Source of the DNA: Fimbriimonadia bacterium
GTDB lineage: Bacteria > Armatimonadota > Fimbriimonadia > Fimbriimonadales > Fimbriimonadaceae
Direction: 5' to 3'
Assembly (NCBI GenBank): GCA_030430755.1
Contig: JAUIKO010000003.1
Coordinates: 1-64,000 of the forward strand
DNA length: 64,000 bases
The notes under the pieces: generated by a model
Seen by the model: only the letters and a program-made list of their open reading frames with translations
Told to the model about the DNA's origin: nothing
Databases searched by the model: none
Translations under genes and position numbers: made by a program
Part shown: positions 9,396 to 18,873 of the stretch, one piece after another
Numbering within the stretch: position 1 is the first letter of the stretch
Layout: every line of letters starts with the position of its first letter

Positions 9396-11447
9396 TTAAC
9401 TTCTTAGTTGAACATCTATCTCTTTTAGCTTAGTCACAATATTATCTCTAATCTGATTTGCCTCTTTATCATCCATGTTCTCCCCTTGCTTTCTAAGATG
9501 AAGACTGATAGCTAAAGAGTGTTGGTCATTTTCTAGAGATCCGCCTTCGAAGCGATCAAATAACACCCAATCTTCCAAAAGTTCACCAGCTTCTGCTATG
9601 ACTATAGATTCAATCTCTTGATAAGGAATGTTTTTCTTTCCTACAAGTGCAATATCTCTCTTTATAGAAGGGTTTTTACTTAATTTTTTATAATCTCTTA
9701 TATGTAATCGATGGTCCGGTAACGGATCCAACTTCACTTCGAAAAAGAGTGTGTTTTTATCCAGGGAACCTTGATTCAACATGACAGGATGTATTTGTCC
9801 TAATCTACCAACAACTTGATCTTTGACAATAATATCTAATGATCTGCCAGGATGAAAGCGTTCATCGGAATCTCTAAGTAAATCAAACCTTACTGGAATA
9901 TTTAATGTCTTAAATAAAGATGCTAATATTCCTTTTAAATGATAAAAATGATACGGATTTCTTTTTGGGTTTGTCCAATCTATAATATTTGAAGCACCCT
10001 GAATGATTCCAGCAAAGTGAGTGGTTTCGACGTATGTTTCGTTTTTGATATAAAAAACTTTACCGGTTTCAAAGAAACGAGCATGCTTTCCACCATTTTT
10101 TAAAAGAGTGTCCGATAAAGATGGAAGAAGGCTGCTTCGAAGCTTACTAAGTTCAGGGGAGTGTGGATTCTTTATATGAATTTTTTCATATTGAGGTTCA
10201 TCCAATGCATGATCTGCACGCAATGCATGATTAATCACTTGAATAAAACCAGCTCTCACAAGAAAATCTATAACTTCTGATTCCATGAAATCATTTGGAT
10301 TCAAACCACCCTGAGTTAAAACAGTTCTAGGTGGAATTTCTGGCACTTTATCGTATCCATAGACTCTTCCAATATCTTCAACAAGGTCTATACTCTCGAT
10401 GATATCTTTTCTCCATGAAGGAGGTGTTACATAAAAGTATCCTTCTTTAAAGATTACATGACATCCTAGAGATCTCCAAATAGATCCCATTTGAATATTT
10501 TCTATTTGCATGCCTAAAAGAACTCTACACCTCTCAGGATCGACTTCTATTTCAGGGGAAACCCATGGATTAGTATATTCATCACCCGTTTCAACTATTT
10601 CAAAATTCCCATCTCCAACAATATCTGTCAATAGCATGGTAAATCTTTCGATTGCAAGAAGTGTAGAAGAAGGATCTACCCATCTTTCAAAGCGGTATGA
10701 AGAATCTGTTGATATACCTAATCGAGTCCGGGTATTTCTTATCGCTTCGGGACAAAAGTGAGCAGCTTCTAATAGAATCGATGTTGTATGATCAGATACC
10801 TCTGAATCTAGGCCTCCCATAATTCCACCTAATGCTAATACTCTATCTGGATGAGTGATAAGAATATCTTCTGAGTGACACTCCACTTCTTCATTATTTA
10901 ACAAGGTGAACCTTTCCTTATCCTTGCTTGAGCGAATGATAAGAGTATCTGAGCCTAATTTATGATAGTCAAAAGCATGCATTGGATGCCCAGTTTCTAA
11001 AAGAACATAGTTTGTTAAATCTACTAATAACGAAATAGAGCGTAATCCAGCCTGCTCTAAAATATTTTTAATCCATTCAGGAGTAGGCGTTATGGGTATT
11101 TTACTGAAGAGTCTATAAGAGTATCTTCTACAGTTATCTGTCTGAATATCAATATGTATTTTTTTTTGTTCAATAGGAGGACAAATAGAGCGCTCTTGTG
11201 TTTTTTTCATCCATTCCATCAAGGGTGTAGGATGATAATTTTCTTTGGACAATAACTCTCTACAGAGTCCAAGGACAGAAAAAGCATCTCCTCGATTAGC
11301 CATTCCACATAGATCTAAAACAGGACCTTTGGGATGGTCTATAATCTCCTCTAGCTCAAAACCAAGCATCGTTAAAGTATCGCCTATATCTTCTGGTGTT
11401 GCAACAGTATCCAAAAGTTGTTTAAAAAAATGATAAGATAGTTTCAT
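9396..11447 (-). CDS. pheT: Phenylalanyl-tRNA synthetase beta subunit lacking the OB tRNA-binding domain
   Basis: This is the beta chain of the alpha2-beta2 enzyme that charges tRNA-Phe. It has the B3/B4 editing region with SISLLVDLTNYVLLETGHPMHAFD and LGGIMGGLDSEVSD, the B5 domain, a catalytic-like core, and the C-terminal anticodon-binding (FDX-ACB) domain from about residue 590 (NPSIKRDIALV). It has 683 residues instead of the usual 790-800. After the first 38 residues the sequence jumps from EEIIDHPKGPVLDLC straight to ANRGDAFSVLGLCRE, so the roughly 110-residue EMAP/OB tRNA-binding domain is cleanly absent. The start ATG overlaps the pheS stop (ATGA), which shows an operon. Confidence 0.95.
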   Translation of the reverse strand: MKLSYHFFKQLLDTVATPEDIGDTLTMLGFELEEIIDHPKGPVLDLCGMANRGDAFSVLGLCRELLSKENYHPTPLMEWMKKTQERSICPPIEQKKIHIDIQTDNCRRYSYRLFSKIPITPTPEWIKNILEQAGLRSISLLVDLTNYVLLETGHPMHAFDYHKLGSDTLIIRSSKDKERFTLLNNEEVECHSEDILITHPDRVLALGGIMGGLDSEVSDHTTSILLEAAHFCPEAIRNTRTRLGISTDSSYRFERWVDPSSTLLAIERFTMLLTDIVGDGNFEIVETGDEYTNPWVSPEIEVDPERCRVLLGMQIENIQMGSIWRSLGCHVIFKEGYFYVTPPSWRKDIIESIDLVEDIGRVYGYDKVPEIPPRTVLTQGGLNPNDFMESEVIDFLVRAGFIQVINHALRADHALDEPQYEKIHIKNPHSPELSKLRSSLLPSLSDTLLKNGGKHARFFETGKVFYIKNETYVETTHFAGIIQGASNIIDWTNPKRNPYHFYHLKGILASLFKTLNIPVRFDLLRDSDERFHPGRSLDIIVKDQVVGRLGQIHPVMLNQGSLDKNTLFFEVKLDPLPDHRLHIRDYKKLSKNPSIKRDIALVGKKNIPYQEIESIVIAEAGELLEDWVLFDRFEGGSLENDQHSLAISLHLRKQGENMDDKEANQIRDNIVTKLKEIDVQLRS

Positions 11448-12490
11448 GAGGGAAATTGCTCCAAAAAGCGGATATCGTTTTCTAAAAACTGCCGCAGATC
11501 ATCTATGCCATGAACAAGCATAGGAATACGCTCTAAACCTAATCCAAATGCAAAACCAGAATACTCATCAGGATCAAGACCAAAATTCCTTAATATATTT
11601 GGGTGAATGAGTCCAGCTCCACCAAGCTCTAGCCATTTACCATTAAAAAATCGTGGAGAGCTAATCGCATAGTCGACCCCTGGCTCTACAAAGGGAAAAA
11701 AGTCTGGCCTAAAACGTACCTTTACATCTTCTCCGATAACACTTTTTACAAACTGAGACAAAGTGTATTTCAGATTTGCCAGTGAGATATCTTTATCTAT
11801 TAAAAAGGCGTCTACCTGATGAAATGTATGTGAGTGTGTCCGGTCAACAGCCTCGTTTCTAAACGTTTTCCCTAAAGTGAATATTTTCAGAGGAGGTTTT
11901 CTATGCTGGAGTACTCTTCCTTGTGCAGCTGTACACTGGGTTCTTAATAAATGTTGATCATCTACATAGAATGTATCCTGTTCATCCATCGCTGGATGGT
12001 TCGGTGGATAGTTCAGTAAAGAAAAGTTATACTCAAAGTTTTCCAGCTCAGGAGATGAAACGTACTCAAACCCCATATTGATGAGAGTTCTTTTAACCTG
12101 ACGAAAGGTTTGCTCCAAAATATGGTAATTCCCTACATCTGGACGTATACCTGGTAAAGTCGTGTCACATTTTTCATGAGTTAATCGATCAAGAAGCTCT
12201 TGTTTATCGAAATTTGCTTTTTTTTCATGAATTAGATTTAATATATATGCTTTTGCATGATTCAATTCATGTCCAAATCCAGGTCTTTCCTCTGGAGGTA
12301 ATAGAGGTAACTTTTTCATTTGTGAAAGAAGTTCACCTTTTTTCCCTACATATTTAGATTCAGCATCTTTTAATTCTTTAATATTTGTAGCAGACGATAT
12401 TTCGACTTCTGCTTGTGTAATAATTTCATGAAAATGTTGCACCTTAGGCTGCATAGTAATATTTTGACACGAATACCAGTAGAATTGCAT
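11444..12490 (-). CDS. pheS: Phenylalanyl-tRNA synthetase alpha subunit
   Basis: Class II synthetase subunit that carries the active site for phenylalanine activation. Motif 2 is seen as FTLGKTFRNEAVDRTHSHTFHQ, and motif 3 as FGLGLERIPMLVHGIDDLR near the C-terminus. The N-terminal helical hairpin that binds tRNA-Phe begins with HFHEIITQAEVEI. At about 340 residues the length is normal. Two ATG starts are possible: 12490 (348 residues), with a weak TACGAT -10 box seven bases upstream, and 12454 (336 residues, MQPKVQHF), which matches the usual N-terminus better. Neither has a Shine-Dalgarno sequence. It overlaps pheT by four bases. Confidence 0.95.
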   Translation of the reverse strand: MQFYWYSCQNITMQPKVQHFHEIITQAEVEISSATNIKELKDAESKYVGKKGELLSQMKKLPLLPPEERPGFGHELNHAKAYILNLIHEKKANFDKQELLDRLTHEKCDTTLPGIRPDVGNYHILEQTFRQVKRTLINMGFEYVSSPELENFEYNFSLLNYPPNHPAMDEQDTFYVDDQHLLRTQCTAAQGRVLQHRKPPLKIFTLGKTFRNEAVDRTHSHTFHQVDAFLIDKDISLANLKYTLSQFVKSVIGEDVKVRFRPDFFPFVEPGVDYAISSPRFFNGKWLELGGAGLIHPNILRNFGLDPDEYSGFAFGLGLERIPMLVHGIDDLRQFLENDIRFLEQFPS

Positions 12491-12696
12491 TCAAACTATC
12501 GTAATAAACCTTGATGAATATTCTGATTATTTCTTTATTTAAGTCTCGACAAAAACTGAAATATTAGGTAAAAATGGTATTTACAAGAGGAAAATAGGAA
12601 TTCTTTTAGAAATCCACCGAATGTTCAAGATTAGAAGAATAACTATTACAATCATCTCATGTTAAACAGAAAGATTAATCTAACAAAAGAGGTTTT

Positions 12697-14571
12697 ATGA
12701 AATCAGCCCTGGAAAGAGCAGCAGAAAAACCACTTTTTAAAAAAATAAAACATTTTCTCATCGGTATGCCGATAGCAACCAAATTTGCTAGCGGAGAAAA
12801 ATTATCGAAAAAAGTAGCCCTTAGTACTTTTTCATCCGATGCCCTCTCTTCGATTGCATATGCAACAGAAGAGATTATGATCATTCTCCAAAAAACCAAT
12901 ATCACATATGTTGGATTCACAGCCTTGTGGCTTACAACACCAATTTCTTGGGCTATATGCACTTTAATGCTACTTGTAGTATGGAGTTATTACCAAACAA
13001 TTCATGCTTACCCAAATGGAGGTGGGTCTTACCTTGTAGCAAAAGAAAATTTAGGAAAATATCCTGGTCTTATTGCTGGTGCATCGTTACTTATCGATTA
13101 TATTTTAACGGTATCCGTATCTGTAACAGCCGCATCGCTTGCGATTATATCCTTTGCTCCTCAGCTACATCCTTATTTAACTCTAATATGTATTTTCCTT
13201 GTATTCATTCTTACGGTGATGAATTTACGGGGCACAAAAGATAGTGGTTTACTCTTTGCTATTCCTACCTATACATTTATAGTTATGATCGGAGTACTTA
13301 TCATTGATGGTTTTTTCACTCCATCTCAACATTTTCCTGATCTGATTCAAAAGACACAAGATGCTAATTGGAATACACTCTCGATGTTTTTAGTTCTAAG
13401 AGCATTTTCCTCTGGATGTTGCGCTTTAACTGGAATTGAAGCTATTGCAAATGGTGTGCCTGAATTTAAGGACCCAAAAACAGAAAATGCTTCTAAAACA
13501 CTTCTGATGATGGCTGCGATTCTTATATCGATGTTTGGCTCTGTAAGTTACTTAGCAACAAAATTTCATATACATCCCATGCCTCTGGAAACAGAAGGTT
13601 ATCAAACCGTACTCTCTATGATTGCTCTTAAGGTTTTTGGGGAATCTTTTGGATATTATGCTCTTCAGATAGCAACTGCAGGAATTCTATTTTCCGCAGC
13701 AAATACAGCCTATGCAGACTTCCCTCGTTTATCAAGCATTATGGCTCGAGACGGATATCTCCCGAGGGTATTATCCAACATAGGAGATAGGCTTGTTTTC
13801 CAGAATGGTATTATTCTTTTATCCTCCATTGCAACACTTATTATCATCTACTATAAAGGGAACACTTCCAGCATTGTTCCACTTTATGCTGTAGGAGTTT
13901 TTATATCTTATACTCTTAGTCAGCTAGGTATGGTGGTCCGGTTCTGGAATAAGCAAAGAAACCAGTTATCATTACTCGTAAACTTTTCCGGAGGCCTTGT
14001 AACGGGAATCGTTGTTGGCGTTATCTTAATTACAAAGTTTTCTATCGGTGCATGGGTAGTCCCTCTCGTCATCCTTGTTTTTATATTTGTTTTCAATAAA
14101 ATACATAATCATTATGTCTATCAAGATTTTGTTCTAAGCATAAATCCCGAAGACGAAACTCCCACGATTAAAAAAAACACGGTCCTTTTACTTGTCCCTA
14201 AAATCAACAAAGGAATCGTTAGCACCATTGCTTATGCAAGAGCAACGACTAGAGATTGCAGGGCGCTTCATGTAGTCTTAGATCAGGAAGACCTTAATAA
14301 TGTAAAACGGGACTGGGAAAAATTTGGTGCGAAACTTCCCTTAGTTATTCTGGATTCACCTTATCGATCCCTTATTGACCCAGTTATTGAATATATCGAT
14401 CAGATTCTGTTAGAAGATCCAGAAATGATTATTACAGTTATTGTCCCGCAAGCTGTTGTAAAACACGCATGGCAAAATTTATTACATAGTAATGCTGCAG
14501 TAAGGCTTAAGATGAGCCTGGCATCGAGACGGAACGTTGTGATTACCAACGTAAGATATTTTATAGATTAA
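12697..14571 (+). CDS. APC-superfamily amino acid permease
   Basis: The 624 residues comprise 12 predicted membrane spans and a roughly 120-residue cytoplasmic tail. The N-terminal block (KKVALSTFSSDALSSIAYATEE, residues 40-60) and the Y-P-N-G-G-G-S-Y motif near residue 107 mark a large bacterial APC permease group that imports amino acids or related cations with protons. The tail (from about residue 480) resembles the nucleotide-binding-like extension of these proteins. The start ATG has a good AGAGG ribosome site seven bases upstream. The next gene, with STAS-like and USP-like parts, begins four bases after its stop and probably forms a regulatory partner. Confidence 0.85.
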   Translation: MKSALERAAEKPLFKKIKHFLIGMPIATKFASGEKLSKKVALSTFSSDALSSIAYATEEIMIILQKTNITYVGFTALWLTTPISWAICTLMLLVVWSYYQTIHAYPNGGGSYLVAKENLGKYPGLIAGASLLIDYILTVSVSVTAASLAIISFAPQLHPYLTLICIFLVFILTVMNLRGTKDSGLLFAIPTYTFIVMIGVLIIDGFFTPSQHFPDLIQKTQDANWNTLSMFLVLRAFSSGCCALTGIEAIANGVPEFKDPKTENASKTLLMMAAILISMFGSVSYLATKFHIHPMPLETEGYQTVLSMIALKVFGESFGYYALQIATAGILFSAANTAYADFPRLSSIMARDGYLPRVLSNIGDRLVFQNGIILLSSIATLIIIYYKGNTSSIVPLYAVGVFISYTLSQLGMVVRFWNKQRNQLSLLVNFSGGLVTGIVVGVILITKFSIGAWVVPLVILVFIFVFNKIHNHYVYQDFVLSINPEDETPTIKKNTVLLLVPKINKGIVSTIAYARATTRDCRALHVVLDQEDLNNVKRDWEKFGAKLPLVILDSPYRSLIDPVIEYIDQILLEDPEMIITVIVPQAVVKHAWQNLLHSNAAVRLKMSLASRRNVVITNVRYFID

Positions 14572-14575
14572 TATT

Positions 14576-15361
14576 ATGATAGTAGAATCGTACGAAGATG
14601 TAATTGCTCTCTCCGGAGATTTAAAGTCGAATTTTTGGGAAACCATTCACACGGCCATATCCCTTACACTTGTCAGACATCCAGAAGGCGTTATTATAGA
14701 CTGTTCTGGAATAAAAGAATGTAACGAAGAGGGTGCTAACACCTTTCTAGATGCCATGGACTTTTTAGAAGAACACGATGCAAGAGTTATCGTTGTATCG
14801 GTCCCTTTACATGTCCATGAAGTCCTTAAATCGGTCCCAGAAACAAGATCCCAACTCCCGATGGCTGGTTCCATAGAAGATGCTAGAAAATCTCTCCATT
14901 TTAAAGTAGACCCTGAACTCGACCATGAAACACTAAAGCAGTTCGAAGATATGCCTACCATCCTTGCATGTTTAAATGGAACTGATACGGATGAAGAGCT
15001 CGTAGAATTAGTTATCGATCTTGCAGAAGGTACACATATGGGGATATGCTGGCTTTATCCAATTCTGATTCCAAGACAACAGCCCTTACAAGCTCCAATG
15101 AAAGAATTAGAAGAAGAAGCTGCCAATGTGTTAGAAACCATTCATGCAAAAATCAAAGATCATGATATCACAGACAAATTCATTATTGAACGAGCTAGAG
15201 ACGTTCCTTCTGCAATTTTCAATGCATCAGAAGAGTATAACGTCAAAAAATTAGTAATTGGACTGAATAAACATAAACTTTCAGAAAAAACATGCTCCTT
15301 TATCAGCTCTATTATGAAAAAGATGGATTGTCAAGTTATCTTTGTTAAATCTGAATCCTAA
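14576..15361 (+). CDS. STAS-like / universal-stress-like partner of the APC permease
   Basis: Residues 1-105 look like a STAS or anti-sigma-antagonist fold (VIIDCSGIKECNEEGANTFLDAM, alternating strands and helices). Residues 120-261 read like a universal stress protein (ILACLNGTDTDEELVELVIDLAE, ending IMKKMDCQVIFVK), although the G-2x-G-9x-G ATP-binding loop is degenerate. It follows the permease by four bases, so the two are co-transcribed. STAS and USP domains are known cytoplasmic regulators of transporters of this kind, which makes control of transport activity the likely role. The family assignment is from overall pattern only. Confidence 0.55.
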   Translation: MIVESYEDVIALSGDLKSNFWETIHTAISLTLVRHPEGVIIDCSGIKECNEEGANTFLDAMDFLEEHDARVIVVSVPLHVHEVLKSVPETRSQLPMAGSIEDARKSLHFKVDPELDHETLKQFEDMPTILACLNGTDTDEELVELVIDLAEGTHMGICWLYPILIPRQQPLQAPMKELEEEAANVLETIHAKIKDHDITDKFIIERARDVPSAIFNASEEYNVKKLVIGLNKHKLSEKTCSFISSIMKKMDCQVIFVKSES

Positions 15362-15464
15362 AATTCTATAAAAAGAAGTATGGATATCATACACTAAGTA
15401 GTCTATGATATATCATTCACTATAGCTCTACAGTATGGATACATCCATCACTTTTACGCACCAT

Positions 15465-17246
15465 TCACGAAAACTCTACTTTATGCTTTTTAAACTTCTC
15501 TATGTAGGCAGTTCTAGTTTCTTCATCTTTCTGATTAACTTTTACGGTAAGAACATTTTTTCTTTTAACCCAGTCTGGTACTTTATCATTATCTGTTTCT
15601 TGATTAGGCTTTTTATTTTTACCACTTTTCTCAGGTTCTATAAATAGAATATTCTCTGCTGAAAGAGCATTGCAATTTCTTAAATCTAGCCAGCTTAAAT
15701 GTTCAATCTTTCCCATATCTAAATGTCTGATATTCAGATCTCCAACCAGATCTAAATTCTGTAATTCCGAGACATCTTTTAGGATTAATGAGGTGAGCTC
15801 TGGACATCGTATCAAACGTATCGTGGTTAATTTAGGGCAATAATCAGAACGTACAGAAGTCAACTTTGTGCAATCTTGAAGTATGATGGAATATAACTCT
15901 AAACAATAATTCGCATTTAAATCAAATGTATCACATTTTTTTAACTTTATTTCTTTAATGTTCTTATGATGATCTACATTTATAGACCAAATTGAACCGC
16001 ACTCTTCTAATTCAATAAATTCAAGATTTGGGCATTCCATCAAATTTAACTCAGGAACATCAGAACAGATACGTAAACTGATTTTTCTTAACCCAGCACA
16101 GTTCATCAATTTAACTTGATTTAAATGAGGACTCCTCGTAATATTTATTTCATAAACTCCTGATGAGTCTGTTAAATCAAGAGATTCTAATGGAGAATTA
16201 TCTACCAATACAACCTTACAACTTCCTCTCTGATTTTTCAACAAAATAGAAGATAATGCTCTCATATGGCTTAATTTCAATACCAATGTACAATCAGAAT
16301 CTCCACACTCTAACTGCTCCAAAGTTTCGAATTCAAAAAAATCAAGATTCATATTGTATCTACTCTCTTTTATACTTAGCTTATACAGCTTATGTAACGT
16401 TTTTAGTAGAACTGAAATGATATTTTCACAATCTGTAGAAGAAGTCTGCAGACTATAACCTAAAGAGATAAAATCATTTTCTATTGAAGAATCTAAAAAG
16501 TTTGATCCACCTAGAAACAATTCTTCTAAAGATCCTTTTACAGCAGAAAAGATATTTTTCCATGTTTGAACATTCAAATCTAAATCTTCTAAATATAGTT
16601 TTTTTAGATCTCTGTATCGTATAAATCGCTCAGCTTCTTCACCAAAATAATTAGAACCTCTTAAATTCAAGGAAGTCACTGATGATGAAATTGCTTGCAT
16701 AACACGCATCCAATCCTCTGAAAATAAGCGACAATTTTTCAAGTTTATTTCTTCTAAACAATTTAATTCTAACCATTTATCTATACATTGACCTCGGTAA
16801 TTAGAATTGGCTAAATTTAATTGCTTAACGTTCTCAGAAATGCCATGAAAAGCTTCCGCCCATTCCTCAGAGTTAAGTTTTTTTTCAAAAAAAGATCCTT
16901 CTTCTCTTTTTGGAGAGATTATAGTTCTAGTATCTTGGAATGATAAGTTCGGATTATCTGTAGAGTCTAACGGGCATCCTGCACTGCTACCATCTAAAAG
17001 CTGTTTAGATATTTCAGAAGATGTAGGCTGTATATGAGTATGAAGCATGGAGAATAGAGACTTACGCGGATTTAAGGGTTCTGATTTACTCGCTTGAGTT
17101 GCCTCAACACTTATATTCGTATCCTCTAAAGCACTGCCCTGTTGAACTCCACTCATATTCTGATCAGATACAGCAAAAGAAACAACATTCGATAGTAGAA
17201 TGTTTACCAGAATAATATACGACTTTATAAGTTTGACATCAATCAT
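15465..17246 (-). CDS. Secreted leucine-rich-repeat protein
   Basis: Starting at the ATG at 17246 gives a signal peptide (MIDVKLIKSYIILVNILLSNVVSFA). An ATG at 17303 would add 19 residues in front of it, which is unusual for an exported protein. About 130 mostly polar residues follow, then LRR units from roughly residue 150 to 560. The C-terminal units have a 20-24-residue period and carry a cysteine at the N-position, for example LNLMECPNLEFIELEECGSI and IRLIRCPELTSLILKDV. Such cysteine-type LRRs bind proteins and resemble eukaryotic F-box LRRs. In a host-associated bacterium it could be a secreted or surface interaction protein. The protein ends with a lysine-rich tail (KKNKPNQETDNDK-like). 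Confidence 0.75.
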   Translation of the reverse strand: MIDVKLIKSYIILVNILLSNVVSFAVSDQNMSGVQQGSALEDTNISVEATQASKSEPLNPRKSLFSMLHTHIQPTSSEISKQLLDGSSAGCPLDSTDNPNLSFQDTRTIISPKREEGSFFEKKLNSEEWAEAFHGISENVKQLNLANSNYRGQCIDKWLELNCLEEINLKNCRLFSEDWMRVMQAISSSVTSLNLRGSNYFGEEAERFIRYRDLKKLYLEDLDLNVQTWKNIFSAVKGSLEELFLGGSNFLDSSIENDFISLGYSLQTSSTDCENIISVLLKTLHKLYKLSIKESRYNMNLDFFEFETLEQLECGDSDCTLVLKLSHMRALSSILLKNQRGSCKVVLVDNSPLESLDLTDSSGVYEINITRSPHLNQVKLMNCAGLRKISLRICSDVPELNLMECPNLEFIELEECGSIWSINVDHHKNIKEIKLKKCDTFDLNANYCLELYSIILQDCTKLTSVRSDYCPKLTTIRLIRCPELTSLILKDVSELQNLDLVGDLNIRHLDMGKIEHLSWLDLRNCNALSAENILFIEPEKSGKNKKPNQETDNDKVPDWVKRKNVLTVKVNQKDEETRTAYIEKFKKHKVEFS

Positions 17247-17370
17247 ACGTCTATGAATATATTGGATAGCACTTATATCGATTTGTGTGTTTATTAAATG
17301 CATAACTAAAAATTATTATTAACGAACAGTTTAGTTTAAATTACCTTAAAATGGCCAAAAAGATAAAGAA

Positions 17371-17407
17371 AAACTCCTCATGTTATATTTTATAACACGA
17401 GGAGTTT
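17371..17407 (-). terminator. Rho-independent terminator of the alanine-rich lipoprotein gene
   Basis: Inverted repeat AACTCCTC-A-TGTTATA with a short TTT loop and its complement (one A/C mismatch). On the minus strand it is followed by a T-rich run (TTTTTCTTT). It lies about 70 bases after the stop at 17478. Confidence 0.75.
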
Positions 17408-17477
17408 GTTTAGTTATTTAAATCCAGTCGCATTTTATTGCTTAACTGTATTTTCTAGATGGTGTGAGTTACTCGCT

Positions 17478-17828
17478 TTATTGTCCGGAACTTATATCTG
17501 CTGCTGTCTTAGCTTCGTCCGCTGCTTCTTTTGCTGCTGCTAAGGCTTCCTCTGCTGCTTTAACTTTCTGTTCTGCTTCTGCTACTGCATTTTTAGTTAC
17601 AGCATCTGCACCTTCTGCTTCAGCTGCTGTCTTAGCTTCGTCCGCTGCTTCTTTTGCCGCTGCTAAGGCTTCCTCTGCTGCTTTAACTTTCTGTTCTGCT
17701 TCTGCTACTTCAGTACCTGAACCAGTAGTTACCTCTTTGTCTGTACCTTCTGTATCGTCCTTATCACCAAATAACCAACATCCAGTGGTACCTACAACTA
17801 ATCCTAATAATAGTAAAATTTTCTTCAT
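17478..17828 (-). CDS. Small alanine-rich repeat lipoprotein
   Basis: A 116-residue lipoprotein: MKKILLLLGLVVGTTGC has a clear lipobox (TTGC, lipidated Cys17). The mature chain starts with a short Thr/Asp/Gly linker and then holds two identical 29-residue blocks (beginning VAEAEQKVKAAEE, ending EAKTAA) separated by twelve residues. Each block is an Ala/Glu/Lys heptad-like helix, so it probably forms a long coiled rod anchored in the membrane, like Lpp-type or spacer lipoproteins. A strong AGGAG site precedes the ATG at 17828. No enzyme motif is present. Confidence 0.75.
   Translation of the reverse strand: MKKILLLLGLVVGTTGCWLFGDKDDTEGTDKEVTTGSGTEVAEAEQKVKAAEEALAAAKEAADEAKTAAEAEGADAVTKNAVAEAEQKVKAAEEALAAAKEAADEAKTAADISSGQ
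17500..17709. repeat. Two 87-bp direct repeats, 123-bp period, within the lipoprotein gene
   Basis: Segments 17500-17586 and 17623-17709 are identical except for one base (gctgctgct versus gccgctgct). They encode the duplicated 29-residue helix. The near-identity at the DNA level means a recent duplication or continued gene conversion. Confidence 0.85.
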
Positions 17829-17950
17829 ATGTTCTCCTGATGTTCTGATATAAATTCAAACATCTATACCTGCGATTTTACTATGATATCCCTGTAAAGT
17901 CAACTCTGTACGATCTATTATTACTTACTTTTTAATCCACCAGTATTTAT

Positions 17951-18871
17951 CTATGCTGCTTGATTATAGCAAGATGATAAATAAACCTGATGAACCTTTG
18001 AGCTTGACCTTTTTCCTAAACTATTCAATAGATTTTCACTTGCCCATACGATTTTTTCTAAATCGACTCCATGTTTATACCCCGATCTAGTTAAAAAATA
18101 CATTAAATCTTCCGTTGCTAAATTTCCTGAAGCGCCCGGTGCATAAGGACACCCACCAAGACCACCACTGCTTGAATCAAATCTACGCACACCTAACTGA
18201 ATCGATCTAGCCACATTTGCAATAGCCATACCGTATGTATCGTGAAAGTGACAACTAATTTGTGAAGCAGGAAGCGCCGTTAACATTAATTCAAGCATGT
18301 TCCCTACTTCATCTGGAGTAGCCACGCCTGTAGTATCACTCATAACTAGATCATCTACACCTAGATCGATTAATCGTTTTGATACCTCTAAGGTCTTGCA
18401 AGGATCGACTTTCCCTGTAAACGGACATTCAAAGCAGTTGCTAAGGTAAATTCGAATCCAAGATGCGGGCACATTTCTTCTAAATTCTGGAATGAGTTCA
18501 CTATATTCTTGAATAATGTTTTCTACAGGAGCATTCATGTTTTTCATCGAAAAAGCATCACTTGTGGTTGTAAAAAGAGCTATTCTGGATATGTTATATT
18601 GATAAGCTTTGGCCAAACCTTTTTTATTTGGTATTAAAACATGATACTTAATGGAAGCATGATCTAATTCATTTTTTAATTGATGTACAATGGATTCAGC
18701 ATCTGATAACTGAGGGACCCATTTAGGGGATACAAAACTCGTGATCTCTATCTCCTTTAACCCAGAACTTATAAGATTTCTTATGTATTCTATTTTCACT
18801 CCCGTCGGTATCGGTTTTTGTTCATTTTGTAGCCCATCCCTAGGACCTACCTCAATAATATCAATATCCAT
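17951..18871 (-). CDS. mvaB: Hydroxymethylglutaryl-CoA lyase
   Basis: Cleaves HMG-CoA to acetoacetate and acetyl-CoA, the last step of leucine breakdown. The family's marks are all visible: the catalytic Arg-Asp in EVGPRDGLQNE at residue 7, metal-binding histidines in SCHFHDTYG near residue 210, and the active-site cysteine loop GGLGGCPYAPGASGNLATED near residue 243. The length of 306 residues is normal for the bacterial enzyme. It starts two bases after the biotin carrier protein gene, so the two form an operon. That pairing suggests a methylcrotonyl-CoA carboxylase pathway, although the carboxylase subunits themselves are not in this window. Confidence 0.93.
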   Translation of the reverse strand: MDIDIIEVGPRDGLQNEQKPIPTGVKIEYIRNLISSGLKEIEITSFVSPKWVPQLSDAESIVHQLKNELDHASIKYHVLIPNKKGLAKAYQYNISRIALFTTTSDAFSMKNMNAPVENIIQEYSELIPEFRRNVPASWIRIYLSNCFECPFTGKVDPCKTLEVSKRLIDLGVDDLVMSDTTGVATPDEVGNMLELMLTALPASQISCHFHDTYGMAIANVARSIQLGVRRFDSSSGGLGGCPYAPGASGNLATEDLMYFLTRSGYKHGVDLEKIVWASENLLNSLGKRSSSKVHQVYLSSCYNQAA

Positions 18872-18873
18872 CG

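Noticed and set aside
15384-15411. Inverted repeat ATATCATA / TATGATAT between convergent genes
   Set aside because: Only 8 bp, AT-rich, no T-run; too weak to call a terminator.
17464-17853. Plus-strand open frame opposite the Ala-rich lipoprotein
   Set aside because: Same cause: antisense of Ala/Glu codon repeats. The minus-strand gene has a ribosome site, lipobox and terminator.
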